A stretch of 64,000 bases of DNA from Parapristionchus giblindavisi (lineage: Eukaryota; Nematoda; Chromadorea; Rhabditida; Diplogasteridae), in the NCBI GenBank assembly GCA_943737045.1, contig CALSFV010000204.1, forward strand, positions 1,178,001-1,242,000, written 5' to 3'. The position numbers and the translations under genes are program-made. Every line of letters starts with the position of its first letter. Within the stretch, counting starts at the first letter, position 1. A model generated the notes under the pieces. It searched no databases. It was not told the origin of the DNA and worked only from the letters and a program-made list of their open reading frames with translations. This document shows, piece after piece, positions 51,039 through 62,754 of this stretch.

Positions 51039-51959
51039 GAAGGTTTGGGGGGGGGTCACACTCGTTCTTTGTTGTTCAAATGGAACTCTGTTCGCTCAGT
51101 TTTCTAACATCTCCATTTCGTGTAGTTGCCAGATGTTAGTCTAACTTCTCCTTTTTTCTCTCCCTGTCTGTTCACGAAAGAGCGTGTGGGAGTGAGAGAG
51201 CGGATGATGAGCAGTCGCGCGAAGTTGGGGCGCGCGCGTGTAATCTCGATGGCGGAAATCTCGGCTCTAAGAGCAGGTAGGCCTTCACTTCCAAAAACAT
51301 AAATGTTCAAAAACATTATAAGAAATATTATAAAGATTAATTAACATTACTGAAACGTTTTTTCCATGTGGAAAAGCAAAATATGGTTTTTTTCAAATTT
51401 TTCGGAACTTGGTGATTTTGTGTTTCAAATAACTGTCATATATGGGTATTTTGAGCTTTTGAGTCATTTTTTTGAGTCATTTTAGCTCCTTTACTGTTTC
51501 TTGATAAAGGAATAAGCCGAGGTCGCGTCACTAAATAAAGGAATAAGCCGAGGTCGCGTCACTAAAATCAACGCTTTTTTTTCCATTTCTCAAATCCTCT
51601 GAAACTTGGGTAATTTTTAGACACATATGGGTGCAACAAAACGCGCATAGAAGAAAAGTACACTTTTTCCGATTAGGAAAGTTACGTCACTTTATCATAA
51701 AACCGACCGCCCCGCTCCGGCGCATGGTCGAAAAATGACGTCATCAACTGGGAAATGGTGCCCAAGATCTCCTCTTTCGATGCTTTTTTTTGAAAAATTG
51801 TCTATCATTATTTTGAACGGAGTTATGATCATTTTTCTGACGCACACTCGAGCCAAAAATACCGTACCTGCCAACTTTGACCTACCGCTACTCGAAAATG
51901 AGAGCATATATGCAAATTCGGCCAACGGAGTTCGATAGAGCAACGTTCAAAGTACTTAA

Positions 51960-53942
51960 GAGAGATGGTCGTTAAGACTCGACCACCCCCGTACACGTGC
52001 GCTAGCAATGGGAACTGGGGGCCATACTTGGGTGTTAGGAGTGTCACCGACCCTTATTACACAAAACAGCAGAAATTTCCTGTTTGTGCCCTCAGGCTAT
52101 TAGAAAAATTAATTTAAGTGCAAAAACGTTTAAAAATCATAATTTCTCAAATTGTTGTTTAAATTCCAAATATCATTTGCGATGCGTATTCACTATTAGC
52201 ATCGTATGCGCGTTGATTCCTAAACCACTTTTTTCTCAAAATTTTTGTTTTTTCGGACAAATTATCGCTTGTTGTAGATTGCTGCTAATATTTCCGACCA
52301 GGTATTGTAGCCTAAGCAATTCTACATTGATTTCACTTAAAACCGGGTTCCTCCCGTTAGACCATCTTGCCGAAATTTTCGCTCGAATTTCCTTCATCGA
52401 TGGTTTTCCCGAACAAATGCTGTATTTTCCAAACGTATTTTCCAAACGATTGGTGCGGAATTGTGGTCTACACAAAGTTTCGAGGTGAGACCAGTAAAAT
52501 GACACAAGAAGCCCATCACTTGGATCAATTTGAAAATTTCGATTTTCATGACCCTGGTCCGAAAATTTCAAAATTTTTCAAGTTTGAAATGTTTTCATTT
52601 ATGTGGCTTATTGTGAAGTACTAATGATTTGAAGAATATTCAGCCAATTCTCAATGCCTGATCTATCCTTTCAACCATTTTTTTGAAAATTTTCATTCTG
52701 ATTGCGTGCGAAAAATCAGAATTGTGTTTAAATCATCTTCCAACTTGCTTTCTGTAACATTCAGTCATAGTACTTTACAATATACATAATCAATACGAAA
52801 ATCGTTAATTTTCGAAAATTCATATTTTTTTACCATGATCCCCGGGTCATGGAAATCGATTTTTCAAAAGTGAGCCAAATGCCGGGATTTCAGTTCTACT
52901 ATGTTTACTCATCGTGAAACTTCACATTGTCATTGTCATTTGCTCATTGTCGCAGCATTCGAGTCGACAAACTGCAATATTTCAAAAAATTACCGTGAAA
53001 GTAGGCACTCAAATTTTATTTTCTGAATTTTCGAAAATAAACGATTTTCATATTGATTATGTATATTGTAAAGTATTATGACAGAATGTTACAGAAAGCA
53101 AGTTGGAAGCTGATTCAAACTAAAAAAAAAAAAAAAAAAAAAATTAAACATAATTCTGATTTTTCGCACGCAATCAGAATAAAAATTTTCGAAAAAATAG
53201 TTGAAAGGAGAGATCAGCCATTGAGCATTGGCTGAATATTATTCATATCATTAGTACTTCACAATAAGCCACATAAATGAAAACATTTCAAACTTGAGAA
53301 ATTTTGAAATTTTCGGACCATGACCCCCGGGTCGTGAAAATCGAAATTTTCAAGTTGATCCAAGTGATGGGCTTCTTGTGTCATTTTACTTGACTCACCT
53401 CTAAACTTTGAGTGGACACAATTCCTCACCAATCGTTTGGAAAATACAGCATTTGTTCGGGAAAACCATCGATGACGGAAGTTCGAGCAAAAAATTCGAC
53501 AAAATGGTCGATCGTGAAGAACCCAGTTTTAAGTTAAATCAATGCAGAATTGCTTAGGCTACAATACCTGGTCGGAAATTTTGGGCACTCACTAAAACAA
53601 GGGATGATTTGTCCGAAAAAACCAAAATTTTGAGTCAAAAAAGTGGTTTAGGAATCAACGCACATTCGATGCTAATAGTGAATTAGCAAGCACTGTGTAC
53701 TCTAGACGCATCGCAGATGGTATTTAGACTTCATCTCAACAATTTGAGAAATTATGATTTTTTAAAGTTTTTTTAAAAATTAATTTTTCTAATAGCCTGA
53801 GGGCACAAACATTAAATTTCTCCTGTTTTGTGTAATAACGGCCGGTGACACTCCTAACACCCAAGTATGGACCCGCAGTTCCCATTGCTAGCGCACGTGT
53901 CCGGGGGTGGTCGAATATGATCGAGTCTTAGGGAACATGCCT
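51960..53942. repeat. Inverted arms of the outer element
   Basis: 51960-52620 and 53220-53942 are inverted copies (for example CTCAGGCTATTAGAAAAATT and CACTTGGATCAA in both) with indels. The central part, about 52640-53215, is itself self-complementary around CCCGGGTCATGG. A poly-A run lies at about 53124-53144. Frames inside are mirror shadows. Confidence 0.85.
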
Positions 53943-54056
53943 CTTAATCTGAATTTTTCAGGGGGTCGAAATTTCTATGTCCGGGGGGTGGTCGAACCTC
54001 TGGCGATTCCTCTCTTATATGAGATCAACTTGTTTTTCGTTTCCCGATCCCTTTAA

Positions 54057-54156
54057 AGGGAGCGTAACCTCACTCAATGGCCTCTTTATTGCGCACACTA
54101 TCTCTCTGTTCTCTAACAACATTTCGAAGAGACCATTGAGAGAGGTTACACTCTCT
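54057..54156. mobile_element. Family 1 MITE beside the outer element
   Basis: 100 bp, AGGGAGCGTAACCTCACTCA to the inverse end, flanked by TTAA at 54053-54056 and 54157-54160. It lies in the same split intron of copy C; copy D lacks it. Confidence 0.92.
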
Positions 54157-54620
54157 TTAATATCATAACAATACTCTTACTGTTTCGATAAATGAAACAG
54201 TTGAATGGAATCCTGACAAATTTGTAAAATATTTTTGCCCCGTGTTCAACAATACCACGAGAAAATGATATTAAAACGAACGATTCTTTCGGTATCCTAC
54301 TGCCGAGAACGAATTTTGAGCTGCTTCAATCTAAAAAATCTAATTAGAAATCTTGATTATATTCATAATCCATTGCATTGAAACAAACACGCACGATACT
54401 TTGAAAATCAACAGAATTCTGGTCGATATTGAAGCATCCCGAATTCAATAATTGTCTGACCTGAAATTCACAAAACAGCTAACCTCTTTCTCTAACAGAT
54501 CAAGTTTTAGTTTCAGTCTTCTCCACTTTAGTTCAAATTCTTTATTAGCTAGATCCAGAAGACGGATGACTGTCTCGCAATCATTGATTTGCTCTGTCGT
54601 TGTTATGGGGTTACTGTAAT

Positions 54621-54681
54621 TAGAGATGGCAATAGATAGAGATGGCATTGCGGCCCCGCAACCCCCGAATAGCCATCTCTA
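54621..54681. mobile_element. 61-bp hAT-type micro-MITE in copy C
   Basis: TAGAGATGGC and GCCATCTCTA ends surround a GC-rich hairpin. The flanks ACTGTAAT (54613-54620) and ACTGTTAT (54682-54689) are an 8-bp duplication with one change. It sits immediately upstream, in gene orientation, of the coiled-coil exon and may weaken its splice acceptor. Confidence 0.8.
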
Positions 54682-56169
54682 ACTGTTATGTTCAGTTGAT
54701 TATTCTTATGTTACTTATGTATATCATTTTTATCCGATCTTTCACGATCGATCGATGATCGATCACGGTCATTTTCTCACCAACTAATAAAAAAATTAAA
54801 TTTTCCAGTCGATCGCAATAAACGAAACACAAACCTTTTCTGCTCGGCAATACTGCAAATGGTCATCACGTCAGAAATGGTCAAGTTATTCTATGATAAA
54901 TCGGTTGACTGTATGCAAAAAGTAAAAGCACTTACACTGCAATTATCTCCGAAGCAAACCGCCGTAGCTCGATTTTCCGCATTGGCTTGACACCAGGTAA
55001 GAGGAAGAGATTGGGTGAAAGTGGAGTCGATTTTGGACATGGACCAGTCACCTGGTTAGCGATAATTTTTTTTTCTTGTAAATAAGCTTTGAGAGGCCTT
55101 AATTTATCCAAAAATTCATTGGGCAAATCCCACCAACCATTGTGGCTCTTCTCAATAGTCCTTCCGCAATACAAGTAGCTATCCTGATATACTCCTGGGT
55201 GGGCTATCCCATCACATTTAGTGGGTGGTCTGCGACCTGATGGGCATGTTTCGATTGATGGAAGATGGTGGGGAGTCTGAATTATTTACGTTTCTAAATC
55301 CGTCTTTAAAAAAGAACTGAACTGTCATTTATATGACATATGACATATAACATGGCATAATGTCATATGACAGATATTCACAATTCGTGCCAGAAAGCAT
55401 ACCAAAATTGCTTGATCCTTCTTCTCTCGAGTTGATTCTTTGATCGCACAAATCCTCAGAACATCCGATAAAGTCATGTTCCTCTATAATTTCAGGAAGA
55501 GTAAATCAATCAATAAATCAATCGTATTAAATCATCAAATCGATTCTTACGTCGCAGTTGTCTCCGAAGCAGACAGCTATCGCTGCATTGTCATCATTAT
55601 ATCGGCAATCTCGAGGAAGACCACCGTACCAGTAATGCTGAACATAACTTGATAGCTTCCACTCGCCTGAACTTGATACCATTATTTCACGATATGTGTA
55701 TCTATTGTTTTGTTTAGGTTAACAACACATTCGCGAAGCGGAAGAACAACAATCAATTATTCAATTTTGCCAATTACTCTGTTGTACTCAACAATGATTG
55801 GAGCAATGAGAAGAAGCGATGTTCTGCTGACATTTTCTCATCGAAAAAAAGAGTTGAAACAACACAAAAACATTGAAAAATAAAGTAATCTCTCTAGCAC
55901 CGACCCTTCTTATCCTTTTCGGCCTTTCGTGAACAATAAATATACTGATGTCCATCGAGACACGCCTCCTTTGGTAACTCTATTTCAACTCCATCACAGA
56001 TCCCGGTTATCCTTGACCTGTTACATGCCTCCTTACTTGTGCCTACATACAAATAGTTGGTAATAAATAATTGTTGAAGGTGAAAATAGGTGACATGACT
56101 GTTATAATGAAAACGTTAGAGTATTGTAGGAAGGGGGGGAGTCTGGGAGTAAGACCCACACAATCAATC

Positions 56170-56412
56170 AACATTTATTAGGTTCACACTGTTGTGTGCT
56201 GGGATATGGTTGTTAGCCATTGGAGTAGGGCATATTCCTCCATCCTTTTCCGATTCGCTTCCTTAGGTCATCACGCCAACGAGTAGGGGGCTTTCCAGCA
56301 GGTCTTCGAGAAGCATATTGATAGATATTGCCCACACAATGGATCTCCAAATCTTCGCGACACCGATGAACGTCCTCACTTGCCACCGATGGAAGGTCAG
56401 GTCTATTCGATC
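56170..56412 (-). pseudogene. Retrotransposon C-terminal fragment
   Basis: The minus-strand frame reads NIYQYASRRPAGKPPTRWRD, DLRKRIGKGWRN and then a stop, followed by the 3' sequence shared with 44950-45006. The GKPPTRWRDDLRK pattern is characteristic of the C-terminus of RTE-like non-LTR retrotransposon proteins. 5'-truncated; it lies in an intron of copy C. Confidence 0.75.
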
Positions 56413-56419
56413 ACACCAT

Positions 56420-56664
56420 CTCTGGTATTTCATAACTTAAAGTCTACTTAAAATACGCCACTGACTTGAAGTTTACTCTAAGTCTATGTACTCCAAGTGA
56501 GTGACGTCACTTTAAGTACAGCTAGACTTGCGTCTCACTTTAATTAGACTTACGTAGTGACGTGACACTTTAAATAGATTTACATTTCACTTGAAGTAGA
56601 CTTATAAGTCTACTTACTATCGTTCTTAAAGTGTAAGTAGACTTCAAGTTTTGAAATACCAGAG
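56420..56664. mobile_element. Family 3 MITE, AT-flanked copy
   Basis: The ends CTCTGGTATTTCATAACTTA and the inverse, with AT on both sides (56418-56419, 56665-56666). More diverged inside than the copies at 39157 and 45222. It lies directly beside the retrotransposon fragment. Confidence 0.88.
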
Positions 56665-57102
56665 ATTGTGAAGATTAGAACGGAAACCGTAGATCTTTGA
56701 GAAGTTAGTATGAAGGAGAAGGGTGAAGACGACTGCATAGTCGATCAGCTGGATAGATGCGGGGAACTCACGAGATACTATTTTCTCCATGGAGAACCCT
56801 AATGGTGATAAAGCTGACCATAATTGGCTGAATATTGTGCATATATGAATATAAGTATGCCAACTTATTATTTCTCCAATTAGATATTTATTTAAATTTA
56901 TTATTGTCATTTCACCACTTAGTAACTTTATTATTTTCTAGGATTTTTTCATTTAAAAATGAGAAGAACCGCACCGATCGGGAGCACCTGAAAAATACTT
57001 TTTGAGTAGAAAAATATTGGTGATTAAAGGTGGAGACCCGCGAATGTTCATGCAAATCCTTCACATTTCTTGCGCAAATGCCAAGTGATATGCGAGATGT
57101 TA

Positions 57103-57180
57103 GCACAGGCTCTCATCTATCCCATAGCGCAGTGGTAAACGTTCAGAATGGTTACCCATTTGTCGCAAGTTCAAATCATA
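57103..57180 (+). repeat. tRNA-derived (SINE-like) sequence
   Basis: CCATAGCGCAGTGGTAAACG matches a pol III A box and CGCAAGTTCAAATCATATTG a B box at the right spacing. The stems do not pair well, so it is not a working tRNA gene. It lies in an intron of copy C. Confidence 0.45.
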
Positions 57181-57675
57181 TTGCCGAATTTTCTCAATTT
57201 TCAAAACACGCGCCTTTCCCTGCACCGGGCCTGATGGTTCATTCATGTTTCTAGCGATCAATAAGCTGAATCATCATAAAATAAATAGTGTACGGTAGGT
57301 AGAATAATTTTTGCTACCTTTCTGTCTTCATAGTTTCTTTACGAAAATATTCGCGGGAGTCCATCTTTAAAATTGAAAATGTCACTGACCGTGTGGGGGT
57401 CGGCGGCTTTGCAGGCGCGCAGAACTTCCGTCACCGACATTCGCTAAAGGGGTTATATATTTTTTCAAATTATTTTATCAAAAATATACAATATTTGCGT
57501 CTTTGTGTGTGTCTGTAATAAAAGCTTTACTAACAGCACATTGATCATTATCCGCACAATACACTTCTATCCGTTCATTATTTCTCCTCCAACAAGTGAT
57601 ATTATCAATCGGATCCTTGTGAGGGATGGTATTCATTCTATCCTTGTCGAATATCCATTCACCTTCAATTTGTAT

Positions 57676-57765
57676 TATGAGCACACCAAGCTAATTTGCC
57701 TCTCCGCTCTGGCCACACTCTCACAGATACGAAGAAAGCGATAAAATGTGGCCAGAGTGACTTTC
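57676..57765. mobile_element. Family 2 MITE in copy C, shared with copy D
   Basis: GAGCACACCAAGCTAATTTG followed by CTCTCCGCTCTGGCC and the inverse later. The matching intron in copy D at 62717-62750 starts with the same element, so it was inserted before C and D separated. Confidence 0.75.
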
Positions 57766-58648
57766 AAAATAGACAGAATACAGTGAAAGGATCACAGTTA
57801 TATTTTTGTTTTGCTTTTTTGCCAATTAATCACCCAAAAGGTGCTCCATGTAGCCTAACTTTTTTTCCCAAGAACTTTACATTTTTTTAAATTTTGAATA
57901 ATCTTACTTCTTCCCGGCGTTTTCCTTTTGAGATTCACATTGCATGATCTGTGATAGTATCCCTTTTCGCACTCGTCCTTGCCGAGTGAGTATTTACCCC
58001 AAGGACATTTGAATGAGAGTGGCTTGGAGCAGTCCAATGGCCCCTAAGAATTTTTATTCGTTTTTTTTTTAAATTTTAATAATTATAATAATTTATTAAT
58101 GTTTGTTCATGTTCTAAACGTTTTAATTTTCAAATTTCTCAACAAACTTCAATAACTGATTCAATATCAAATATACTATAATATACTATAAATATCAAAC
58201 TTCAATAACTGATTGATTTGAAGTGCAAGCTGGAAGAAGTCAAAGGAGGAATTTTTAATTTACCTTATTGTTAGCCGTAACCGGGCAAATCATGAAGGTT
58301 ACAACTACGATTGGCAGCAACATGACAGCGTAATCGTTCATGTCATATATGAAGAAGACATAGCGTAAAAACCCGCTGATTTGTATTAAATTACTAATCG
58401 AGTGCACTTTTGTTTCTTTCTCTGCATATCTCTCCGTTACATTCTCATTCTCTCTAGTCATAGAATGGGAAGGTAATGGAGAAGTAGAGCGATCGAACCT
58501 TTTGATTACTGAACGATTATTCTTACTCCCGATCGCTAAATTCTGCGTATTTGCAGTTATTCATTTCGACAAAAATGGAAAGCAAAATTGTTCAGAAGTT
58601 CAAATAGCATATAAAAGAACTTGTGTGATAAAAGGAAGTGCTTTGAAA

Positions 58649-59093
58649 TAGAGCTGGCTATTAGGGATGCGGGATGCGGGCCCGCAATGGAATGCGGGCC
58701 CGCATAGAGACCACGCCCCTTTCTCACCGCCTCCGCCGCCCGTTAAAACCCGTCTCGTGTAGCCCGCGCACATATATATATATATATATTACAGAAGTGT
58801 CTTTGCAAACTAGAGATCCGCATTCGTGCAATTGCACGACCGGTCTATCAATGTTTGACGTTAAAATGATGAAAAGTCATTCTGCGCGATTTTTACTCTT
58901 AATTTCGTGCAAAATCGCGCAGTGGTCGTAAGAAAAAATCCACCGCTCAAAGAGTGAAAATAAATGAGACTTCTCAAATTTGCACGCAATTCTTTTTAAT
59001 TATCAAATTAAAATCGTGCGCACGATTTCTCATGCATCTATTAGTGAGAAATTCTCTTCTCTAGGAGGGTGCGGGCCCGAATAGCCAACACTA
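58649..59093. mobile_element. hAT-type MITE (445 bp), duplication CTTTGAAA
   Basis: The ends TAGAGCTGGCTATTAGGG and TAGTGTTGGCTATTCGGG (inverse of the right end) are flanked by CTTTGAAA at 58641-58648 and 59094-59101. The edges are GC-rich (GCGGGCCCGC) and an AT microsatellite lies near 58771. Between copies C and D. Confidence 0.93.
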
Positions 59094-59103
59094 CTTTGAA
59101 ATA

Positions 59104-59215
59104 ACTGACAATCTTTATAGTGGTCACAGTAGTAATAGCTCCCCTCGACTCCTATCGTACAGATCGACAAAGCATTGGTTAAATATCCGTCAAAACCATT
59201 CTGGCAATTCAAAGG
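59104..59215 (-). pseudogene. Orphan cysteine exon related to the membrane protein family
   Basis: After a TTGCCAG acceptor the frame reads NGFDGYLTNALSICTIGVEG and SYYYCDHYKDCQ before a GTTATT donor. Spacing of the cysteines (C...YYC...DC) resembles the GEW exon of the family (C...VYC...QC). No neighbouring exons are seen, so it is likely a leftover of another paralogue. The hAT MITE inserted just after it. Confidence 0.4.
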
Positions 59216-59686
59216 CGATTATGGCCATTTTTTTTATTCTTTCCTTTCTTTCCTTTCGTTGTTCCCCTCTAATCTAGTCAGCCGCATACATCAGATTGAA
59301 ATGCTCTGTTTTCGCAAAATCGGTAATATTCACTTAATAATAAATCGTTCCGACGCTGGGAAATGCACATGTCGATCCACAAACAGGAAAACAGATCCTG
59401 AAAATATACTGCCCCAATCTGTTAGATAACTATTCTCTATCTATGTATTTTTTAAACTTCGGTATACGAGAATTAATGAATCACTGTTGTTCTGTCTTAA
59501 CGTGTTCTTCGTTTGAGTTGTATTGTAATTTCTTGATTTTATAGATTTTATAGATACTTGCTTTTGTACAAACATGCTTCGAAATCCAAGCACAGCATAT
59601 GAAAAGCAAAATATGAGAAAATAAGTGCAATTCGAGAACGATAGTGGAAAACAGGACATATTTCACATAAATCGGTTAAAGCATTA

Positions 59687-62683
59687 TTAATCGGTCGTGC
59701 GAAGTGAGTCATAAGTTAGATCTTCGTAGTCCGACGGCTTATTATCAGGAATTCTAGGCGGGTGAGACTTTAGGATCCGTTTCAGGGCCTGAAAAAATAT
59801 TGATTTCTGGAGAAAAAAACAAGGAAAAAACTACATAAAAAGTTGGTATGGACTATGCAAACTTTTGCTGATGAAAAAGTCGTATACGTTCGTTACTACG
59901 ATTTGTGCACGATTTTTAAATTTTCCAAAAATGAAAACAGGAAAAAAATTGCCAAAACCTACTCGCTTGTGTCGATTCTTGTATCGTATGTAGACAACCA
60001 TAGCAATTATAATGAAGAATATAGAGCAAACAAGCGAAATAAAGTAGATTGTCGGGATTGTAATCACTATTTCATGATTATCATTGATATTTGTTTCCAC
60101 TTTCATTCTCGAAACAGCGATGGTCCATGAGTTCAGAGTCAACTGGATGTTGGTGTATCTGAAAAAAGATCATGATCATGGTTTTGTTCAGATACTGTTG
60201 TTTATGTTGTTTGTTGTTGTTGTTTATTTATGTTGTTTAAGTATATGTTTAGATGTTTGGATTCCGATACTCTCATTGTTTCGATAAGTGAAACAGTTGA
60301 ATGAAAGCTTGACAAATTTGCAAAATATTTTTGTCGCGTGTTAAACAATACGAGAAAATTATTTTTAAACTAACGTTTCTTTCGGTATTCTGCCGTCTGC
60401 CGCGAACGAATTTTGGGCCGCTTCAATCTAAATTTGTGAAATCCTCGTAATATGTATTTTTTATTCTCCTGCTTTGAAAAAAAAACGTTTACGATAACAT
60501 GAAAAGAGACTGCTAATCAATATTGAATCATCCGGGATAATCGATAATTTTCTGATATAAAATTCACAAACAGCTAACCTCTTTTTCTAGCAGATCAAGC
60601 TGTAGTTTCAGTCTTCTCCACTTTAGTTCAAATTCTTTATTAGCTAGATTCAGAAGACGGATGACTGTCTCGCAATCATTTATTTGGTGGTCGGCCGTTG
60701 TTACGGAGTTACTGAAATGTTCAATCGATTATTATTGAGTCTATTATTTCATTTTATTCCGGTATTTGGGAACATTCACGATTGTCATGGCCATCTTCTC
60801 GAACTTGCCAACCAAAGTTTGGATATTGAATTTTCCAGTGGATCATAAATAGTAAACGAAACATAAACCTTTTCTGATCAGCTATACTGCAAATGGTCAT
60901 CACGTCAGAAATGGTCCAGTTATTCTATAGAAAAATTGGGTTGGCTGCAGGTAAAAGGTAAACTTGCTTACACTACAATTATCGCCGAAGCAAACCGCAG
61001 TAGCTCGATTTTCCGCATTGACTTGACACCAAGCAAGAGGAAGAGATTGGATGAACGTGGTGTCGCTTTTGGACATGGACCAGTCACCTTGTAAGGGAAT
61101 AAAAAATATTCTCATTGTCAGTTGCAAATATTTGTCATAATGCTTCTACATTTCGCTTAAAAATTTTTCTCTCGACAAAGAGTACTTGCACAATTTCCTG
61201 TAATTTGCTTTTAAAAGACTTTCATTTGTCCAAAAGTTCAGTGATCCAACCATTGTGGCTCTTCTCAATAGTCCTTCCACAGTACAAGTAACTGTCCTGA
61301 TATACTCCTGGATGGGCTATCCCATCACATTTTGTGGGTGGTCTGCGACCTGATGGGCATGTATCGATTGGTGGAAGATGGTGGGGAGACTGAATTAGTT
61401 ACGTTTCTAAATACCTCGTTTGACAAGAACTGAAGAACTGTCATTTATATGACATATGACATGACATATATTCACAATTCATGCTAGAAAGCATACCAAA
61501 ATTGCTTGATCCTTCTTCTGAGTTGGCTCTTTGATCGCGCAAATCCTCAAAACATCCGATAAAGTCATGTCCCTCTATAATTCAGAATGAGGGAATCAAT
61601 CATTGTTTTGTTAGATTAAAGTCAACAAAAATCAATAAATCAATCCTAATTTAATCAGAAAATCGATTCTTACGTCGCAGTTGTCTCCGAAACAGACAGC
61701 TATCGCTGTATTGTCATCCGAATATCGGCAATCTTGAGGAAGACCACCATACCAATAATGCTGAACATGGCTTGAAAGTTTCCACTCGCCTGAACTTGCT
61801 ACCATTATGCACCATTTCACGATATTATTTTCTTTTGCTTCGTTTAGGGTAACAACACCTTATTCCATATCGCAAATAATTTCGTTATTCTCAAAATCAT
61901 TATTAGATCACTGATTGTGAGAAGAAGGGGGATTCTGCTGACATTTTCTCAACGAAAAAAATAGAGTTGAAACAACACAAAAACAATGAATATGTAAGCA
62001 ATCTCTGTAGTACTGACCCTTCTTATCCTTTTCGGCCGATCGTCCACAATAAATATACTGATATTCCTCGAGACAGGCCTCCTTGGGTAACTCTATTTCA
62101 ACTCCATCACAGATCCCGGTTATCCTTGACTTGTTACATGCCTCTTCACTTGTTCCTACAAATAATTGGCAAATATGTTTGTTTCATCAAGTCACTTTTC
62201 TTTTTTATCATTTCTCGGCATTTTTTAAATGAGAAGAACCAGACCGATAGGAAGAACCTGAAAAATAAATTTTGATTACACAAATATTCCGAATTAAAAT
62301 TAAAAATGTCACTAACGGTGTAGGGGTCGGCGGCTTTGCAGGCGCGCAGAACATCCGTCACCGACATTCGCTGAATTCTTTTTTTTTTAATTTTCCAATA
62401 TTTTTTTTGTATTTGTGTGTGCTACAGGGTTGGTCATTAAATCAAAATTCAGCGGATCCGTTATATCGTAAATTTAATGCTTTCAAAATCCGTTAAAAAT
62501 ATGAAAAATCCGTTATATCGAAACCCTGACAATGAGGAATGAAAGGTTCACTAACAGCACATTGATCATTATCCGCACAGTACACTTCTATCCGTTCATT
62601 ATTTCTCCTCCAACAAGTAACATTATCAATGGGATCCTTGTGAGAGAAGGCATTCTGTCTATCCACGTCAAATATCCATTCAC
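59687..62683 (-). CDS. Copy D of the cysteine-rich membrane protein gene, 5' exons missing
   Basis: From the first visible exon (62683-62553, GEWIFDVDRQNAFSHKDP) the exon order equals copy A: VTDVLRACKAADPYT near 62372-62319, 13-nt microexon near 62257, Cys exon near 62153-62015 (YIYCGRSAEKDKKG), GEWKLSSHVQHYWYGGLPQD near 61793-61676, TLSDVLRICAIKE near 61581-61495, PPTKCDGIAHPGVYQDSYLY near 61392-61255, GDWSMSK near 61088-60970, NNWTISDVMTICS near 60930-60872, coiled coil near 60713-60578, linker near 60424-60374, transmembrane exon 60158-59963 (IYFISLVCSIFFIIIAMVV) and tail 59788-59687. All visible frames are open. The signal exon and first Cys exon should lie to the right, where a palindromic element fills the window; whether they exist beyond the edge is unknown. 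Confidence 0.8.
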
Positions 62684-62754
62684 CTGCAAGCAATGAATTG
62701 AATGTTGTGTCAGAGGTACTCCAATCTAATTTGACTCTCCGTTCTGGGAACTAC

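Larger units (their letters stand above)
46865..51955. mobile_element. Nested 5.1 kb TTAA-flanked palindromic element carrying a gene
   Basis: The ends GTAAATTGAACGATGCTCTA and GTACTTTGAACGTTGCTCTA (inverse of the right end) are inverted repeats, with TTAA at 46861-46864 and 51956-51959. The outer element's other arm has the empty site (TTAA at about 53943-53946). Long inverted arms (about 46865-49110 and 50465-51955) flank a unique centre with a five-exon gene. The left arm is longer because of a 776-bp insertion at 47929-48704. The TTAA target suggests mobilisation by a piggyBac-type enzyme; none is encoded here. Confidence 0.9.
46794..54014. mobile_element. Outer palindromic element (7.2 kb) with TTAT flanks
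   Basis: The terminal inverted repeats start GAGAGGAATCGCCAG and run about 70 bp with CCCCCCGGACAT and TTTCGACCCCCTGAAAAATT. TTAT flanks both ends (46790-46793, 54015-54018). Without the nested 5.1 kb element it is about 2.1 kb, consisting of two inverted arms (51960-52620 with 53220-53942) around a centre near 52945. No transposase frame is seen, so it is non-autonomous. Confidence 0.85.
45844..58341 (-). pseudogene. Copy C of the cysteine-rich membrane protein gene, split by a 7.2 kb insertion
   Basis: The 5' part runs from the signal exon 58341-58264 (MNDYAVMLLPIVVVTFMICP) through the three modules to the coiled-coil exon near 54620-54484 and the linker exon near 54330-54280. The transmembrane exon (46349-46154) and tail exon (45945-45844, ending EYEDLTYDAFHTTN) lie on the other side of the insertion. 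Both halves of the split intron still match the intact 210-bp intron of copy D. The linker exon has a 4-nt deletion and a lost splice donor, and the 7.8 kb intron is one long inverted repeat, so a full-length product is unlikely. The 5' modules are complete and could give a secreted form. Copy C is closest to D, including 3' flanking sequence. Confidence 0.85.
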
